Source of the DNA: an uncultured Kiritimatiellota bacterium
GTDB taxonomy: Bacteria; Verrucomicrobiota; Kiritimatiellia; RFP12; UBA1067
Direction of reading: 5' to 3'
Assembly (NCBI GenBank): GCA_934635045.1
Contig: CAKTZA010000002.1
Span: 35,541 to 99,540, forward strand
DNA: 64,000 nucleotides
In this document: positions 51,031 to 61,502 of the stretch, piece after piece
How the letters are laid out: each line of letters begins with the position of its first letter
How positions within the stretch are numbered: the first letter of the stretch is position 1
Notes under the pieces: model-generated
Databases searched by the model: none
Told to the model about the DNA's origin: nothing
The model's input: the letters and a program-made list of their open reading frames with translations, nothing else
Program-made: the position numbers and the translations under genes

Positions 51031-52866
51031 TCAATATGAGATGCGAAGGTAGCCGGCGCGGGGCACTTCAACCTCGCAGACACCGGCGGCAAGTTTCGGA
51101 GCCTTTGCCGCACGACCAAAGGTGTCAAACGCCTGCACAGTTCGCGGTGTCACACGCAAATGCAGCAGAACGCGGTCTGCGCCCGTACCGTTCAGCACGT
51201 AAGTCGTTCGGTCGGCATCACCGCAATCGACGCTGAAGCCCGACAGGTACACTCCGAGGACGCGCTCATCCGCCGACTCGCCCGCCAGGACGGGGTAGCC
51301 ATGTTCGGGGTTGTAGGCACGGAACTTTCCGTGCAGAAGAGCCTCCTCATGGCGCGTCGAGAAATCAATCCAATGCCGGACCATCTCGACATGGCGCTCC
51401 GGCAGACGGCACAGCACCATCGAATACTGAACGACGCCAAAGATCGAATCCAGAATGGCCCGCGCCGCGACCTCGGCCGGCTCATCAGGATGCCATTCCA
51501 GCATATCACCGTGTACGGCGCCCTTTCCGGACGTGAGGCGCAGACGTGCAATTCCACGCCGATTGCGATTCTTGTCCCCCGGACAATCCGCCACGCGGAG
51601 CATGTTGCCGTACTTGAGGATCGCCGGGCCGACATACGCCTGGCGGAACTCGACAAGCAGGTCGGGCTTGATCGCCTTCAGCCGCGCCATCACCTCTCCC
51701 ATCAGTCGGCCGGAGGCCTCTTCGACGCTTTTCGTGTCGCGTCCGGCGTAGTTCTCCGCCACCGCCGGATCCGTGCCGGAAATACGGAAGTTGTCAATGA
51801 AGTCGAGCTTGAATCCGTCAATGTTCCAGTCCCGCAACGCCTTCTCATAGGTGCCGACAAGAAAGGCGCGGCACTCCGGGAAACGCGGGTCCAGCACACC
51901 GGCGCCAAGGCACTCGTAGAGATATTTTCCTTTGAAGCGGGCATAGTTGGCGGACTTCGTGCCGACGAACGGCACCGAGAACCAGACCATGTATCGGATG
52001 CCCATCTCCTGTACACGCCGCACGTGCGCCGCCATGTCCGGGAATCGTCGTGACGAAATCTGCCAGTCGCCGCAGAAGGAGTATCCCTGATGTATGCCGT
52101 CCGACTGCCAGCCATCGTCGAGAATCAGCGTCTTCATGCCAAGTCTTGCCGCAATCGCGCACTCCTCCTCAATCTCCCGTGCGAAAACGTTCTGATGAAA
52201 GCCGTACCACGTTGAATACAGGGGCTTGAATGCCGCCGCCGGAGCCGCGCACGGTTCGTTGCCGGGACGGGATGAAATCCATTCCGCCGCTTCGCGCACG
52301 GCATCCGACCAGAAGACATCGCGCCTATCGAGGCGGATGCGCACCGCATAGGACTTCAGCGGCGCTTCGACACCCGACAGGAACGACATCCAGCAGCGCA
52401 TGGCGCACGCCCCTTCATTCAGACCCGCCGCATAGCGCACGACTCGGTGCGCCTCGTCGGCTGCGAAGACAAGGCGACTGCGGTTGCGGTCATTGACAAT
52501 CGCACCGATCGGCGACCAGTGCGCAAAGTCGCTGGACTTCGTACCGCCCCAGTCCGGCGGAATGGGATAGGACGCGTCATCCTGCGGCGTCCAGAACGCC
52601 TGCATATCACATTGCGGAATCGTCCAGCTGACCTTGAACGGCGGCGGCGGCGCCTCGACTTCCGACGACAGGGACACCTCGATTTCGTCCACGCCCACGC
52701 CCAGCGACCGCCGCGCACAGGCGAACGACCAGCAGCCCGCCTCGTCAGCCGTCACACGGACATCTCCGACGATTGTCTTTTCCAAGACGTTTTCAAACGC
52801 CGCCGCGCACGCTTCGCCGTACGCCAAACCAAGGGCCATCAGCAACACGACCTTCAGTGACTTCAT
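51031..52866 (-). CDS. Secreted GH36-like alpha-galactosidase
   Basis: 611 residues from MKSLKVVLLMALGLAYGEACAAA (signal peptide; AAGGA 8 nt upstream; ATG at 52872 is possible). An N-terminal beta-sandwich (to ~215) is followed by the GH36/melibiase barrel: TLILDDGWQSDGIHQGYSFCG, Asp355 in DGFKLDFID (nucleophile), Asp427 in RVADCPGDKNRNRRG (acid/base candidate), then a C-terminal sandwich (TVQAFDTFG...). It should release terminal alpha-galactose. It is collinear with, and about half the length of, the fusion protein at 6471-10382. Last gene of the 63719-51031 operon; 53 nt from the GH2-like gene. Confidence 0.87.
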   Translation of the reverse strand: MKSLKVVLLMALGLAYGEACAAAFENVLEKTIVGDVRVTADEAGCWSFACARRSLGVGVDEIEVSLSSEVEAPPPPFKVSWTIPQCDMQAFWTPQDDASYPIPPDWGGTKSSDFAHWSPIGAIVNDRNRSRLVFAADEAHRVVRYAAGLNEGACAMRCWMSFLSGVEAPLKSYAVRIRLDRRDVFWSDAVREAAEWISSRPGNEPCAAPAAAFKPLYSTWYGFHQNVFAREIEEECAIAARLGMKTLILDDGWQSDGIHQGYSFCGDWQISSRRFPDMAAHVRRVQEMGIRYMVWFSVPFVGTKSANYARFKGKYLYECLGAGVLDPRFPECRAFLVGTYEKALRDWNIDGFKLDFIDNFRISGTDPAVAENYAGRDTKSVEEASGRLMGEVMARLKAIKPDLLVEFRQAYVGPAILKYGNMLRVADCPGDKNRNRRGIARLRLTSGKGAVHGDMLEWHPDEPAEVAARAILDSIFGVVQYSMVLCRLPERHVEMVRHWIDFSTRHEEALLHGKFRAYNPEHGYPVLAGESADERVLGVYLSGFSVDCGDADRTTYVLNGTGADRVLLHLRVTPRTVQAFDTFGRAAKAPKLAAGVCEVEVPRAGYLRISY

Positions 52867-52919
52867 TTTCATTTCCTTCTGTGTTTTTAGTTTGTCGCCA
52901 GCCGGAGAGGATTCGACTC

Positions 52920-55900
52920 TCACCAGTTGTGGTAGGCATCGCCGTCGTATGGGTCGGGCTTCACCGCGTAGGGCGCGACCTTCCCGGGCGTGAAGAGACG
53001 GGATTCTTCCGCCAGGCCGACGTTGAGCTCGGTCAGGATCGACGACCAGACGCGCGAGAGCTTCTCGCCGTTCCAGAGCCCGTCCACGCTGTCTGGGGCG
53101 GGCGGCATCAGGATGCAGTTCCCCAGCCGTCCCATGATCGCGGGCGTTGCCGCCGCGAACCAGTCGGGTGCGCTTGTGTAGAGGGGCAGGTCGTGCGCCG
53201 TGCGGAAGTAGAGATCCGCTGCGGCGATTCCGGCGAACGCCGGCTCGCCCGCCGGCGGCGCCGCGCGATAGACGAGGCGCGTCTCGCGCCGCACGGGATC
53301 GGGCAGCACGTCAAGCGGCGCGCCGGGCAGCACGACGGTCGCCTCCATCTTCTTGATGAACGCACGAAGCGCCTCGACGTGTTCCTTCGGCACGGGATTC
53401 GGGCCAAGCAGCAGCATCTGGGGCCTGTCCCCCGCGTACAGGTCCGAGCAGGCCAGGCGCGCATAGCCGACGCCCAGTCGGTCGAGGATCGCCGCGCCCG
53501 CGTCGTCGCCGATGTACCCAGCACGCTGCGGACCGACTGGCACGAAGCGATTGCCCATGTTCCGCAGGAGATTGTGCACGAGATGCGTGGCGGCGGGGTC
53601 CTTTCCGTAACGCGCGGTGACGTCCATCTGGCAGAAGAGGACAAGCCCGTGGCGGCGACGGCATTCGAGAAGCGCCGCATACGCGAGATTGAAGCCGCAG
53701 TCGACGACCGTGCGGAAGTTGCCGCGCGTGGGCTTCTTGATCGCGTAGCCGCTCACGATGCCGCCATTGCCGCATTTCCATTTCGAACGCGGATAGTGCG
53801 GCGACCGCTCGTCCGACAGGACAAAGGCCGGCATCACGTCCGAAGCGCCGCGCCAGTCATGCAGGTCTTCGTCCGCAAGCCCCTTCACGTACGGGCTTCC
53901 CGGCAGACGCACGAAAGCGTCACGCGCGCTCGGAGCCACCATCTCGAACCCCGGAAGCGCGCCCGCCTTCTGCTCGAAGACAAGCACCTTCAGTCCGTTG
54001 TCGATCGCGCCCGACGTCTCCACGGCACGCAGGAAGGCGTTCGTGCCGTCCAAAGCGAGACTGCCGACAACCAGCAAGCGCGCGTCGCCGATTTCTTCGG
54101 GCTTTTCGACCGTGCGGAACGGGAAGCCGGCCGCCTTCAGGACGGGCGCCGTCCGCCCCATCGGATCGTAGAGGGCGCAGGCGACGTCCTTCCATTCAGG
54201 CCTCGCGACGGTCGGCCAGAACTGGAGTTCCGTCTTGTTCGCCTTCACCAGCCGCCCGTCCGCCGCGACGACCTCGATCTCAAGCGTCCCCGCCGTGCGC
54301 GACAGCACCGTGGGGGCCGCGAACGCAATCGCCTTCTTCTCGATGCCGCCCGCCGCGACCGAAAACGCGAAGTCGCCCTGCGCGGCGGTCGCGTCCCCCG
54401 TGCGCACCTTCCACCGGCAGGTCAACTTGCGCGGCGTGACATGATCGTTGACGGCAACAACGCTCTTCACGACCTTCTCGCCGGCGAAGTACGCATGGTC
54501 CTTGTTGGTGAAGTCCTTCGGATCGCCCGCCAGGAAGACGAGCAGCGGCGCATAGACCTCGCGGATCGTCTCATGGAGATAGTCCGGGAGCGAATAGTCC
54601 GTCAGCGGATGCCGCTGAATCTCGTTCGCGCCGTCCGGGCTGTCCGGTTTCAGGCCGGCCGTCTTCACGTCATCCGATCGGTTCCAGACGACATTCTGTC
54701 CCATGAACGTGCGCGCCGTCAGCATCAGGTCGCGCGCACCGGGGAAGTCGCCCAGTCCGTTCATGCCGTACGCCCGCCACGCCTTGGCGACGCGCAAATG
54801 GTGCGCCGCCGTCAGGTCGCGCTGGTTCGCGTTCAGGGGGCGCACGACCGGCTGCGCCCATTCGCTGAAATAAGGCACGGGATCCGTCTCGCGTCCGTAA
54901 ACCGCGTCGCCGAAATACCTCGCGGCATGTTCGGGGATCAGCGAGCCCAGCTTCGGGTTGTCGAAGTGCATGAACTGCGCCGGATAGGGGAAGCTCGTTT
55001 CCATCACCATCAGCGGCTGCGTGTGACGCGCCGCCCACTGGGCGGGCCAGTCCTCCTGCTCCTGCAGCGGCGTGCCGTAGCTCTGGTAGTTCATGGACGT
55101 GAAGATCCTGCCGCTGTTGCCGCCCGCGTGCTGGAAGCACTCGCGGCTCGGATCGATCGCCCGCATGATCCGCTCCGCCGTCTGGACGCGCACACGCGTG
55201 TACCTCTTCCACGGCGGATTGTACTCCGTGTCGTTCAGCTTCGCCGGATCCTGGTTCCACGCATAGCAGCAGGTGTTGAAGTCCGTGTACCACATGATGA
55301 TGGACGGATGGTTGCCGTAGCAGTCCAGGAACTGTTCGACATCCGCCCCGTAGGAAGCCAAGTCTTCGTCTTCATACGGTGGCATCGGAAAGAGGTTGTA
55401 GAGCCCCATCGTGTCACACGCCGTCAGATAGGGCGTCCAGCCGACTTGCGAGGTCTTGCCGACCGTATCGTACCGGATCGCATTGTAGTTCATTTCCTTG
55501 ACGTGCGCGACATACTGCCCGACGGCCTCGTCCGCTCCGTAGTAGTAGCGCACGCGGTTGAGTCCGGGGCTTGTCCACATCCTGAGCCGCGTGTTCATGC
55601 CGTTGAGGAAAAACTTGCCGTCCTCGACCCACACCTCGCGGAAGCCGAACGGGCGCGTCGGCAGGGAATCGACCGTCTGGCCGTCCTGCACGAGCGAGAC
55701 GCGCATCTCGTAGACGTTCGGCGTCTCGACATTCCAGAGGACGGGATCCTTCCACGCCGCGTTCCAGACGAGCCGCTGCTCCGGCGAACCGTCCAGCGCA
55801 ACGTCCTGCGCCGTCGAGAAGCCGACCTTGCCGTCGCGGATGAAGTCAAACCGGACCTGCGCCTTTCCCGTCAGGCGCGCGGGATTGTCCAGCCGCGTCC

Positions 55901-57710
55901 GCAGCGTCACGCTTTTCGTGCGGTAGGAAGACAGCGCAATTCCCGTCTTGAGCGCCACCCTGCCGGGCGCCGTCTCCAGCCAGACGTCGCCGAGCGCGAT
56001 CTCGCCGTGGTCGCCGATCGCCACCTTGCCGCGCCAGAGCCCGATGTAGTGGCGGTCAACATAGACGGAAAGGACGTTCATGCCTCCGTCTTTCGTCAGA
56101 CAGTCCGTGATGTCCAGACGACGGGCGTTCGGCACATACGGATGAATCTTGTCGCTCCGCCGGAAGGCGCAGATCTGCGTCCCGTTCAGGTAGACGCGCC
56201 CCGTGTCGCCGTTCAGGTTCTCGAAATTGAGCCACACGCGCGCACCCGCCGCCGTCTTCGGCGTCGCAAAACCGCGCTGATACCACGCCGCACGGTAGGA
56301 TTCGTTCATCCGGTCGCGATAGACATGCGTAATCTTCTCGGAAATCTTCCCGTCTTCAAGCGTGTGATAGCCCCACAGCGGCGAACGGAAGCTCCCCGGC
56401 ACGCGCACGTACCGCCAGTCGCCGCAAGGCGGCGCAAGCGTGAAGTCGTCCGCGGGCTGAACGCGCCAGTAGCCGTTGAGCGTCACGCCGCGCCGTGCGC
56501 CGTCCGTGCGCCGCTGGGCGTCCGACAGGTCCCACAGCGCGTCCTCGCCACGCGCCGGCGCAAGCGTGTCGCGATGCGCCAGGAAGGAGAGCCGCGCCAT
56601 CTTCTCCGCCGGGACGAACCGGACGCCCTCCGCGCACGCCGCCTGCGTGAAGTCGGCGAACGCCCCCTTGAACGGCAGACGCCCCTGTTCGGCGCCGGCG
56701 ACCTTCCAGACAAGCGCGCCGTCCGCACAGGCGAACGCCACCGGCGTCGGCACGCGCAGGTTGAAGGTGTCGGCGCTTTCCAGCGTGTGCGTCTGCCCTT
56801 CCGTCTCCAGCACGAGCCCAAGCCGCCCGGACGCGCCCATCGCCGTCAGCGTCAGGCGGCAGCGGCCTGCCTTTCCCGCGCCGTCAAGCCGGATCAGGTT
56901 CTGCGCGCTCGTCAGGCGGTTCGTCCGGAACGCGAAGGCGAACTTCGCGCCCGGCGCGGCGACGGGCTTCAACGTTCCCGAACTGCCCTCCGTGACAAGC
57001 TGGAAGATCTCCGTCTCGGAAAGGGCCGTGTCGTAGATGCGGATGTCGTCATAGACGCCGTCGCCCGTCTTCGCCTTGAAGCGGTCGCTCGACCCGTCGC
57101 CGCAGGCCAGAACCATCGTCGCGCGCGGTTCGGGATAGCTGAACGCGTCCTTGTTCGGACGCCGCGCGACCGGCTTGCCGTCGGCGTACAGGACCACCTC
57201 GCCCGTCGCGGCGCACCACGTAAAGGCCACGTGCGTCCAGGTGTCCTTCTTGAACACGCCCTTCTTGAACAGCTGTACCTGCCCCGGCGCGACGACCGAC
57301 AGCTCGACGGCTCCGCCCTCCCCTTTCACGAGGTAGAACCGGAAAGGCTTCCAGCTCTTTTCGCGCGCACTGATGATCGTGTGGCTGCCCGGCTCGTTCT
57401 CCGCCCAATGCGGCTTGAACCAGAAGGCCACCGTCCCCGCCTGTGCAGACACGTCCCGGACCGAATCGACAATAAAGCACGTCGCCTGGTCATAGGCGTG
57501 CCGCCGGACGTCCAGCCCCTGTCCCGTGACGCCCTTCGTCCACGTCTCGCGTCCGTAGACGACGCCCTTCGCCGCGGACGCCCCCGCCCGCACCACGGCC
57601 TCGCCCGCACCGTCCAGAGGAAAGACGCATAGCGGCTCCGCGCCGGAAACGCCCGTACACGCAAGGCAGACGCCCGCAAAAACTCCTGTCATCAAATTCC
57701 GAATCGCCAT
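52920..57710 (-). CDS. Very large secreted LamG + GH2-like protein, unusual active site
   Basis: 1596 residues with signal peptide MAIRNLMTGVFAGVCLACTGVSG (AAGGAG 8 nt before ATG). LamG at about 25-235 (GTVAFWFKPHW, TWTHVAFTWCAATGEVVLYADGKP), a second sandwich to about 370, GH2 sugar-binding (LNGYWRVQPADDF, AAWYQRGFATP, RVYLNGTQI) and Ig-like domains to about 680, the barrel from FGFREVWVEDGKFFLNGMNTRL to about 980, then a flavodoxin-like region (1180-1300) and others. In the barrel, GNHPSIIMWYTDFNTCC replaces the usual GNHPSVI-W-x-x-NE; no acid/base Glu is seen there, while VMETSFPYPA keeps a Glu at the nucleophile position. It may be inactive, or use another residue. It lies 11 nt from the upstream gene. 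Confidence 0.83.
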   Translation of the reverse strand: MAIRNLMTGVFAGVCLACTGVSGAEPLCVFPLDGAGEAVVRAGASAAKGVVYGRETWTKGVTGQGLDVRRHAYDQATCFIVDSVRDVSAQAGTVAFWFKPHWAENEPGSHTIISAREKSWKPFRFYLVKGEGGAVELSVVAPGQVQLFKKGVFKKDTWTHVAFTWCAATGEVVLYADGKPVARRPNKDAFSYPEPRATMVLACGDGSSDRFKAKTGDGVYDDIRIYDTALSETEIFQLVTEGSSGTLKPVAAPGAKFAFAFRTNRLTSAQNLIRLDGAGKAGRCRLTLTAMGASGRLGLVLETEGQTHTLESADTFNLRVPTPVAFACADGALVWKVAGAEQGRLPFKGAFADFTQAACAEGVRFVPAEKMARLSFLAHRDTLAPARGEDALWDLSDAQRRTDGARRGVTLNGYWRVQPADDFTLAPPCGDWRYVRVPGSFRSPLWGYHTLEDGKISEKITHVYRDRMNESYRAAWYQRGFATPKTAAGARVWLNFENLNGDTGRVYLNGTQICAFRRSDKIHPYVPNARRLDITDCLTKDGGMNVLSVYVDRHYIGLWRGKVAIGDHGEIALGDVWLETAPGRVALKTGIALSSYRTKSVTLRTRLDNPARLTGKAQVRFDFIRDGKVGFSTAQDVALDGSPEQRLVWNAAWKDPVLWNVETPNVYEMRVSLVQDGQTVDSLPTRPFGFREVWVEDGKFFLNGMNTRLRMWTSPGLNRVRYYYGADEAVGQYVAHVKEMNYNAIRYDTVGKTSQVGWTPYLTACDTMGLYNLFPMPPYEDEDLASYGADVEQFLDCYGNHPSIIMWYTDFNTCCYAWNQDPAKLNDTEYNPPWKRYTRVRVQTAERIMRAIDPSRECFQHAGGNSGRIFTSMNYQSYGTPLQEQEDWPAQWAARHTQPLMVMETSFPYPAQFMHFDNPKLGSLIPEHAARYFGDAVYGRETDPVPYFSEWAQPVVRPLNANQRDLTAAHHLRVAKAWRAYGMNGLGDFPGARDLMLTARTFMGQNVVWNRSDDVKTAGLKPDSPDGANEIQRHPLTDYSLPDYLHETIREVYAPLLVFLAGDPKDFTNKDHAYFAGEKVVKSVVAVNDHVTPRKLTCRWKVRTGDATAAQGDFAFSVAAGGIEKKAIAFAAPTVLSRTAGTLEIEVVAADGRLVKANKTELQFWPTVARPEWKDVACALYDPMGRTAPVLKAAGFPFRTVEKPEEIGDARLLVVGSLALDGTNAFLRAVETSGAIDNGLKVLVFEQKAGALPGFEMVAPSARDAFVRLPGSPYVKGLADEDLHDWRGASDVMPAFVLSDERSPHYPRSKWKCGNGGIVSGYAIKKPTRGNFRTVVDCGFNLAYAALLECRRRHGLVLFCQMDVTARYGKDPAATHLVHNLLRNMGNRFVPVGPQRAGYIGDDAGAAILDRLGVGYARLACSDLYAGDRPQMLLLGPNPVPKEHVEALRAFIKKMEATVVLPGAPLDVLPDPVRRETRLVYRAAPPAGEPAFAGIAAADLYFRTAHDLPLYTSAPDWFAAATPAIMGRLGNCILMPPAPDSVDGLWNGEKLSRVWSSILTELNVGLAEESRLFTPGKVAPYAVKPDPYDGDAYHNW

Positions 57711-57721
57711 CTTCCCGCTCC

Positions 57722-60700
57722 TTACTTGTTCCCGCCGTCACCGAGTTCCGTGTATTCCAACTTAAACAGCCGCGTGTCGGGCGCGGCAAAGGCCGCCTTG
57801 AACGTCGCGGTGTCCGTCGCCACGGTTTCGCCCGTCAGCAGATCGGTCACACGCGCCGCGGGCTTGGGCAGACGCACGTCCATTTCGCCGCCCTCCGCCG
57901 TATGAATCGCCAGAAAGTTTGCCTTCGCGAAGACCGGCAGACACCTGTCGACATAGCGGTGCACGCCTGCCAGGTCTTCGATCTCGGCCAGCTTCTCCCG
58001 CGTGTAAAGCGCGTAGTCGTGCGCATAGACCGCGCGCCAGCCGCCGGGCATCTCCGTCACGCTCACGCCGGGTGTGCCGTACGGAACGCCCGCAAACGAC
58101 TCGACGCGCTTCGTGTCCAGCGTCTGCCCGTCGATCAGCCCCGGCGCATACGTCCACACGACCGTCCGCCCTTCCGTCAACACCTTTTCCTTCAGGAGCT
58201 TTTCGCGCGCCGGCGTGATCAGCAGCGTCGAATTCAATATGACGAGCCGGTAGGGCGACAGGTCGATCGCGTCCAGGTCGCCGAACGAGCAGGTGTCGTA
58301 GGACGCGCCCGTCTTGGCGAGCGCGTTGCGCATCGCCTGCCCGAACGCCCGCTCGGCCGGATTGCGCTCGTTGAGATAGTAGACCGACTCGGGATCTGCG
58401 ACGATCAGAACCTGCGCCACGGACGGCGCGTCCGGCAGCTCGTCCTGGATCTTCTTCAGCGCCGCGATCCGCTCGCGCACGACGGGGTTGCGGTAGAACC
58501 CGCCCCACATGTCGAACCACCAGTAGTTCGCGTTCCGCGCCATCGCGAACGCCGCCTCGCGCGTGTTGCCCGCGAGGTCGTCGTCAAGCGTCTTCCAGCA
58601 GCCCTTGCCCCAGAATTCGTCGTCATGCGGGCCGTAGTCGATCTCGTGCAGGAAGCGCTTGCCGTGCCGAAGCGCCGTGCCGTCCACGAGCTGGCTGCCC
58701 GAACAGCCGCCGATCGCGCGATCCGAGTAGTTGCCCGGCGCGACGAAGAAGTCGATGTCCGGCGAGGCCAGGACGCGCTCGTAGTCCAGATGCCCGAAGC
58801 TCGTCTGCCGCGTGTCGCTCACGAAGAAGTAGCCGAAGAACGCGCCCAGTTCCTTGGATCTCGGAATCGCCGCGCGCGCGGCCTTGGCAAAGGCGAGGAT
58901 GGCGCCCGCCGGCAGCGAATTGTGGAACTTCCAGTACTCGATCTTCTCCGGCTCGGTCGCGGGATCGTAGACCAAATCCTCGAACGCGGCCTTGGCGAGC
59001 GAAGGACGCGGCGGGACGGACGCGCCATAGTCCAGCCCCTTCGCCCGGCACCACTTCACCCACGCCGCGTCCTTGTTGGCGCTCGTGCGGCCCCGGTCGT
59101 ATTCATACCATTCGCTCGTGCCGCCGCCCGACAGGATGTACGCGCCGATGCGGTCGCCCCAGCGGCTTTCGGCGTAGTCGATGAAGTCGAGCATCCACCT
59201 CTTCGTCTCGGACACCCACTCGGCATCGCACGCGGCGTGCGTGACGTCCGTGAAGGAGTCGAGCCAGAACCGGTGCGTGGCCCAGTAGGGCGTGTTCAGG
59301 TCGATCATGCACATCAGCCGTGCGTTCGGGCTGACCTTGACGACGTCCTCGACCTGCGCGTCAAACGCCGCCCAGTCGTACGCGCCGATGCCCTTCCAGA
59401 TCGGCGGATACTCGCAGTAGGGCTTGCCGAACGCGTTGATGGTGTTCGCGGCGAAGATGCAGCGGTTCGTCACGCCCATCGCCCCGAACTGCCCCGTCCG
59501 CTCCGATTCCTTGTTGAAACTCCGGTACGTGACCCACAGCCGCTTCTGCCGCATCTGGTCGAACCCGACCGGCGCCGCGCCGTGACACGCGGCCACTGTC
59601 TCGGCCGTCCAGTCACGCCAGAGCCAGTAGGCCTTCGCCGCCGTGCCGTTCTTCCAGAGCGAGTCGAGCGCCATCGGGCGGCCGTTGACGAACACGAGCC
59701 CGAGCCGCGCCTCGACTGACCGCACCGGCTCGTCCGCGAGCGCGATCGGCCTGAGTTCCGCAAAGCCGCCCGCGTTGTCCGCCGGCACCTCGTAGAACAC
59801 GCCGCCGACGTACAGGAGGTCGCGCTCCGTCGCGACCTCGCGGCAGATGACCGTCGTGTCGCCGTTCACGTTCGGGAACGAGTACGTCCTCTGCGAATAG
59901 TCGTCGTAGATGTCGATCTTGCCGACGGGCTTCACGGGGGACGCCGGACGCGACGGCCCGTAGACGAAGTGCGCGTTAGCGCCCTTCGCGTCCGCGAGCG
60001 CCCTCACGCGCACCCAGTCGCCGTCGCGCAGCAGCTCGTGCGGCACGGCCCGGCCGTCCGCGTCCGTGAACGCGAAGTCCATCACGTCGTACCCGGCATG
60101 GAGATACGGGTCGGAGACGGCGCCGGCCTTCACGTCCTCCTTCAGCCACACCCAGCCCTCGCCCGACGGCGGCCCGAACGACGCGAGGTCTTCGGGCCTC
60201 ACGAACCAGAGGTTGGACTGCGAGCGGTCGCGCTTCGGCGCACCCTTCTTGAGCGTCCGCTGTCCGAGGAACTCGTTCTTCGCCTGGTCGTCGCAGCCGA
60301 AGACGAGACGGTCGCCCCAGCGGCAGAAGTCGCCGATGACCTTGAGGTACGTCGAGAGCGGACGGATGCCGTCCGCCTTCGCGGGCGAGAAGTCCGCCGG
60401 GAACCTCCAGAACGTGCCGTGCATCGTCGCGAGCAGCGTCCCGTCGCCGAAGCCGACGTCGCGGATGCGCGGCCACTCCGTGTTCCAGCCGTGCGCGCCG
60501 TCGTAGCAGTGCGAGGCCTTGGGCAACCGGTAATACGCCCAGTCCGCGCCGTTCGTCGTGACGGCGAGGATGACGCTCTTCGCGTCCCAGCCGAGCGACC
60601 AGACGGGATTCTGGTCGGGATGCTCGTTGCCGTAGATGCCGTCGCGCGTCGTCACCTCCGTGAACTGGCAGCGGCGGACCAGACGCCAGTCCTGCCTCGG

Positions 60701-61435
60701 CTCCGACCAGTCGGCGAGCGCGCCGGACGCGACGAACGGATTCCGGCGTGCCTCCGCGCTGTCCTCTCCGTTGTTCGTGAGGAAGACGCGCCCGAAGCCG
60801 GACGCGAGGCCCTTCGAGTGGTAGCCGGGGACGCGCGTCAGCGGAGCCTCGGCCCAGCCCGCAGGCAGGGTCGGCAGCTTGTCGGAGTAGCGGCAGTAGG
60901 ACGCCTCGCGCTCGCGGACGAGCGTGTTCACGGAGAGCGTGCGCATGTCGAGCTCGTAGAGGCCGCTCTCCATCGTCGCGACGTAGACCCTGTTCGAGGG
61001 ATCCGTCAGGTGGCGCGCCGCGCCCGTGAGGCGGCCCGGCATCTTCGCGGGCGGCACGACGCGCACGTTCCCCTGCGCGTCGATGACGTAGGGGCCGATG
61101 AGCAACTGGCTCGTCTCGCGGTGGACCAGCCGGTTCGCGGGCGTTCCGCCGACGGACTCGGGGCGGATGACCCGCGTGAGGTCGGGCCGGATCTCGTAGA
61201 GCCTGTCGGACGAGCCGAGCGGGCAGTGCGGGCCGTACGTGACGGCCCAGAGCGACCCCGCCCACGGGACGACCGCGCCCGTGCCGCACTCGCCCTCGTC
61301 GTTGAACATCGCCAGGTGCGGGTAGATCCCGTCCACGCAGTACGGCAGATCCGCCGATTCACCGCCGCCATGAGCCTGAAAACCCACGGTTCCAAACAAG
61401 ATCGCGACACTTGCCGCCAGCCTGTGCGAAATCAT
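57722..61435 (-). CDS. Large secreted beta-propeller-like / GH42-like protein
   Basis: 1237 residues from MISHRLAASVAILFGTVGFQAHG (AAGGAG 8 nt upstream; the ATG 24 nt upstream was rejected because the RBS would then lie inside the gene). Residues 30-470 look like blades of a beta-propeller (GSLWAVTYGPHC, DRLYEIRPD, NRVYVATMESGLYELDMRTL). Residues 640-1010 look like a TIM barrel (GIGAYDWAAFDAQVEDVVKVSPNARLMCMIDLNTPYWA, YILSGGGTSEWYEYDRG, VAPGNYSDRAIGGCSGSQ, LHEIDYGPHDDEFWG), and about 1060-1180 is a GATase-like trimerisation domain (VLIVADPESVYYLNER, LVILNSTLLITPAREKLL) as in GH42 enzymes. A beta-galactosidase-like reaction is possible but the catalytic pair is not clear. Operon member between the surface protein and the GH2-like gene. 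Confidence 0.7.
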   Translation of the reverse strand: MISHRLAASVAILFGTVGFQAHGGGESADLPYCVDGIYPHLAMFNDEGECGTGAVVPWAGSLWAVTYGPHCPLGSSDRLYEIRPDLTRVIRPESVGGTPANRLVHRETSQLLIGPYVIDAQGNVRVVPPAKMPGRLTGAARHLTDPSNRVYVATMESGLYELDMRTLSVNTLVREREASYCRYSDKLPTLPAGWAEAPLTRVPGYHSKGLASGFGRVFLTNNGEDSAEARRNPFVASGALADWSEPRQDWRLVRRCQFTEVTTRDGIYGNEHPDQNPVWSLGWDAKSVILAVTTNGADWAYYRLPKASHCYDGAHGWNTEWPRIRDVGFGDGTLLATMHGTFWRFPADFSPAKADGIRPLSTYLKVIGDFCRWGDRLVFGCDDQAKNEFLGQRTLKKGAPKRDRSQSNLWFVRPEDLASFGPPSGEGWVWLKEDVKAGAVSDPYLHAGYDVMDFAFTDADGRAVPHELLRDGDWVRVRALADAKGANAHFVYGPSRPASPVKPVGKIDIYDDYSQRTYSFPNVNGDTTVICREVATERDLLYVGGVFYEVPADNAGGFAELRPIALADEPVRSVEARLGLVFVNGRPMALDSLWKNGTAAKAYWLWRDWTAETVAACHGAAPVGFDQMRQKRLWVTYRSFNKESERTGQFGAMGVTNRCIFAANTINAFGKPYCEYPPIWKGIGAYDWAAFDAQVEDVVKVSPNARLMCMIDLNTPYWATHRFWLDSFTDVTHAACDAEWVSETKRWMLDFIDYAESRWGDRIGAYILSGGGTSEWYEYDRGRTSANKDAAWVKWCRAKGLDYGASVPPRPSLAKAAFEDLVYDPATEPEKIEYWKFHNSLPAGAILAFAKAARAAIPRSKELGAFFGYFFVSDTRQTSFGHLDYERVLASPDIDFFVAPGNYSDRAIGGCSGSQLVDGTALRHGKRFLHEIDYGPHDDEFWGKGCWKTLDDDLAGNTREAAFAMARNANYWWFDMWGGFYRNPVVRERIAALKKIQDELPDAPSVAQVLIVADPESVYYLNERNPAERAFGQAMRNALAKTGASYDTCSFGDLDAIDLSPYRLVILNSTLLITPAREKLLKEKVLTEGRTVVWTYAPGLIDGQTLDTKRVESFAGVPYGTPGVSVTEMPGGWRAVYAHDYALYTREKLAEIEDLAGVHRYVDRCLPVFAKANFLAIHTAEGGEMDVRLPKPAARVTDLLTGETVATDTATFKAAFAAPDTRLFKLEYTELGDGGNK

Positions 61436-61502
61436 CGCTCGTACTCCTTTTCTATCCAAGATCGCATTATTACGCCCCTTTTACAGTCCGGGGACAATCC
61501 GT

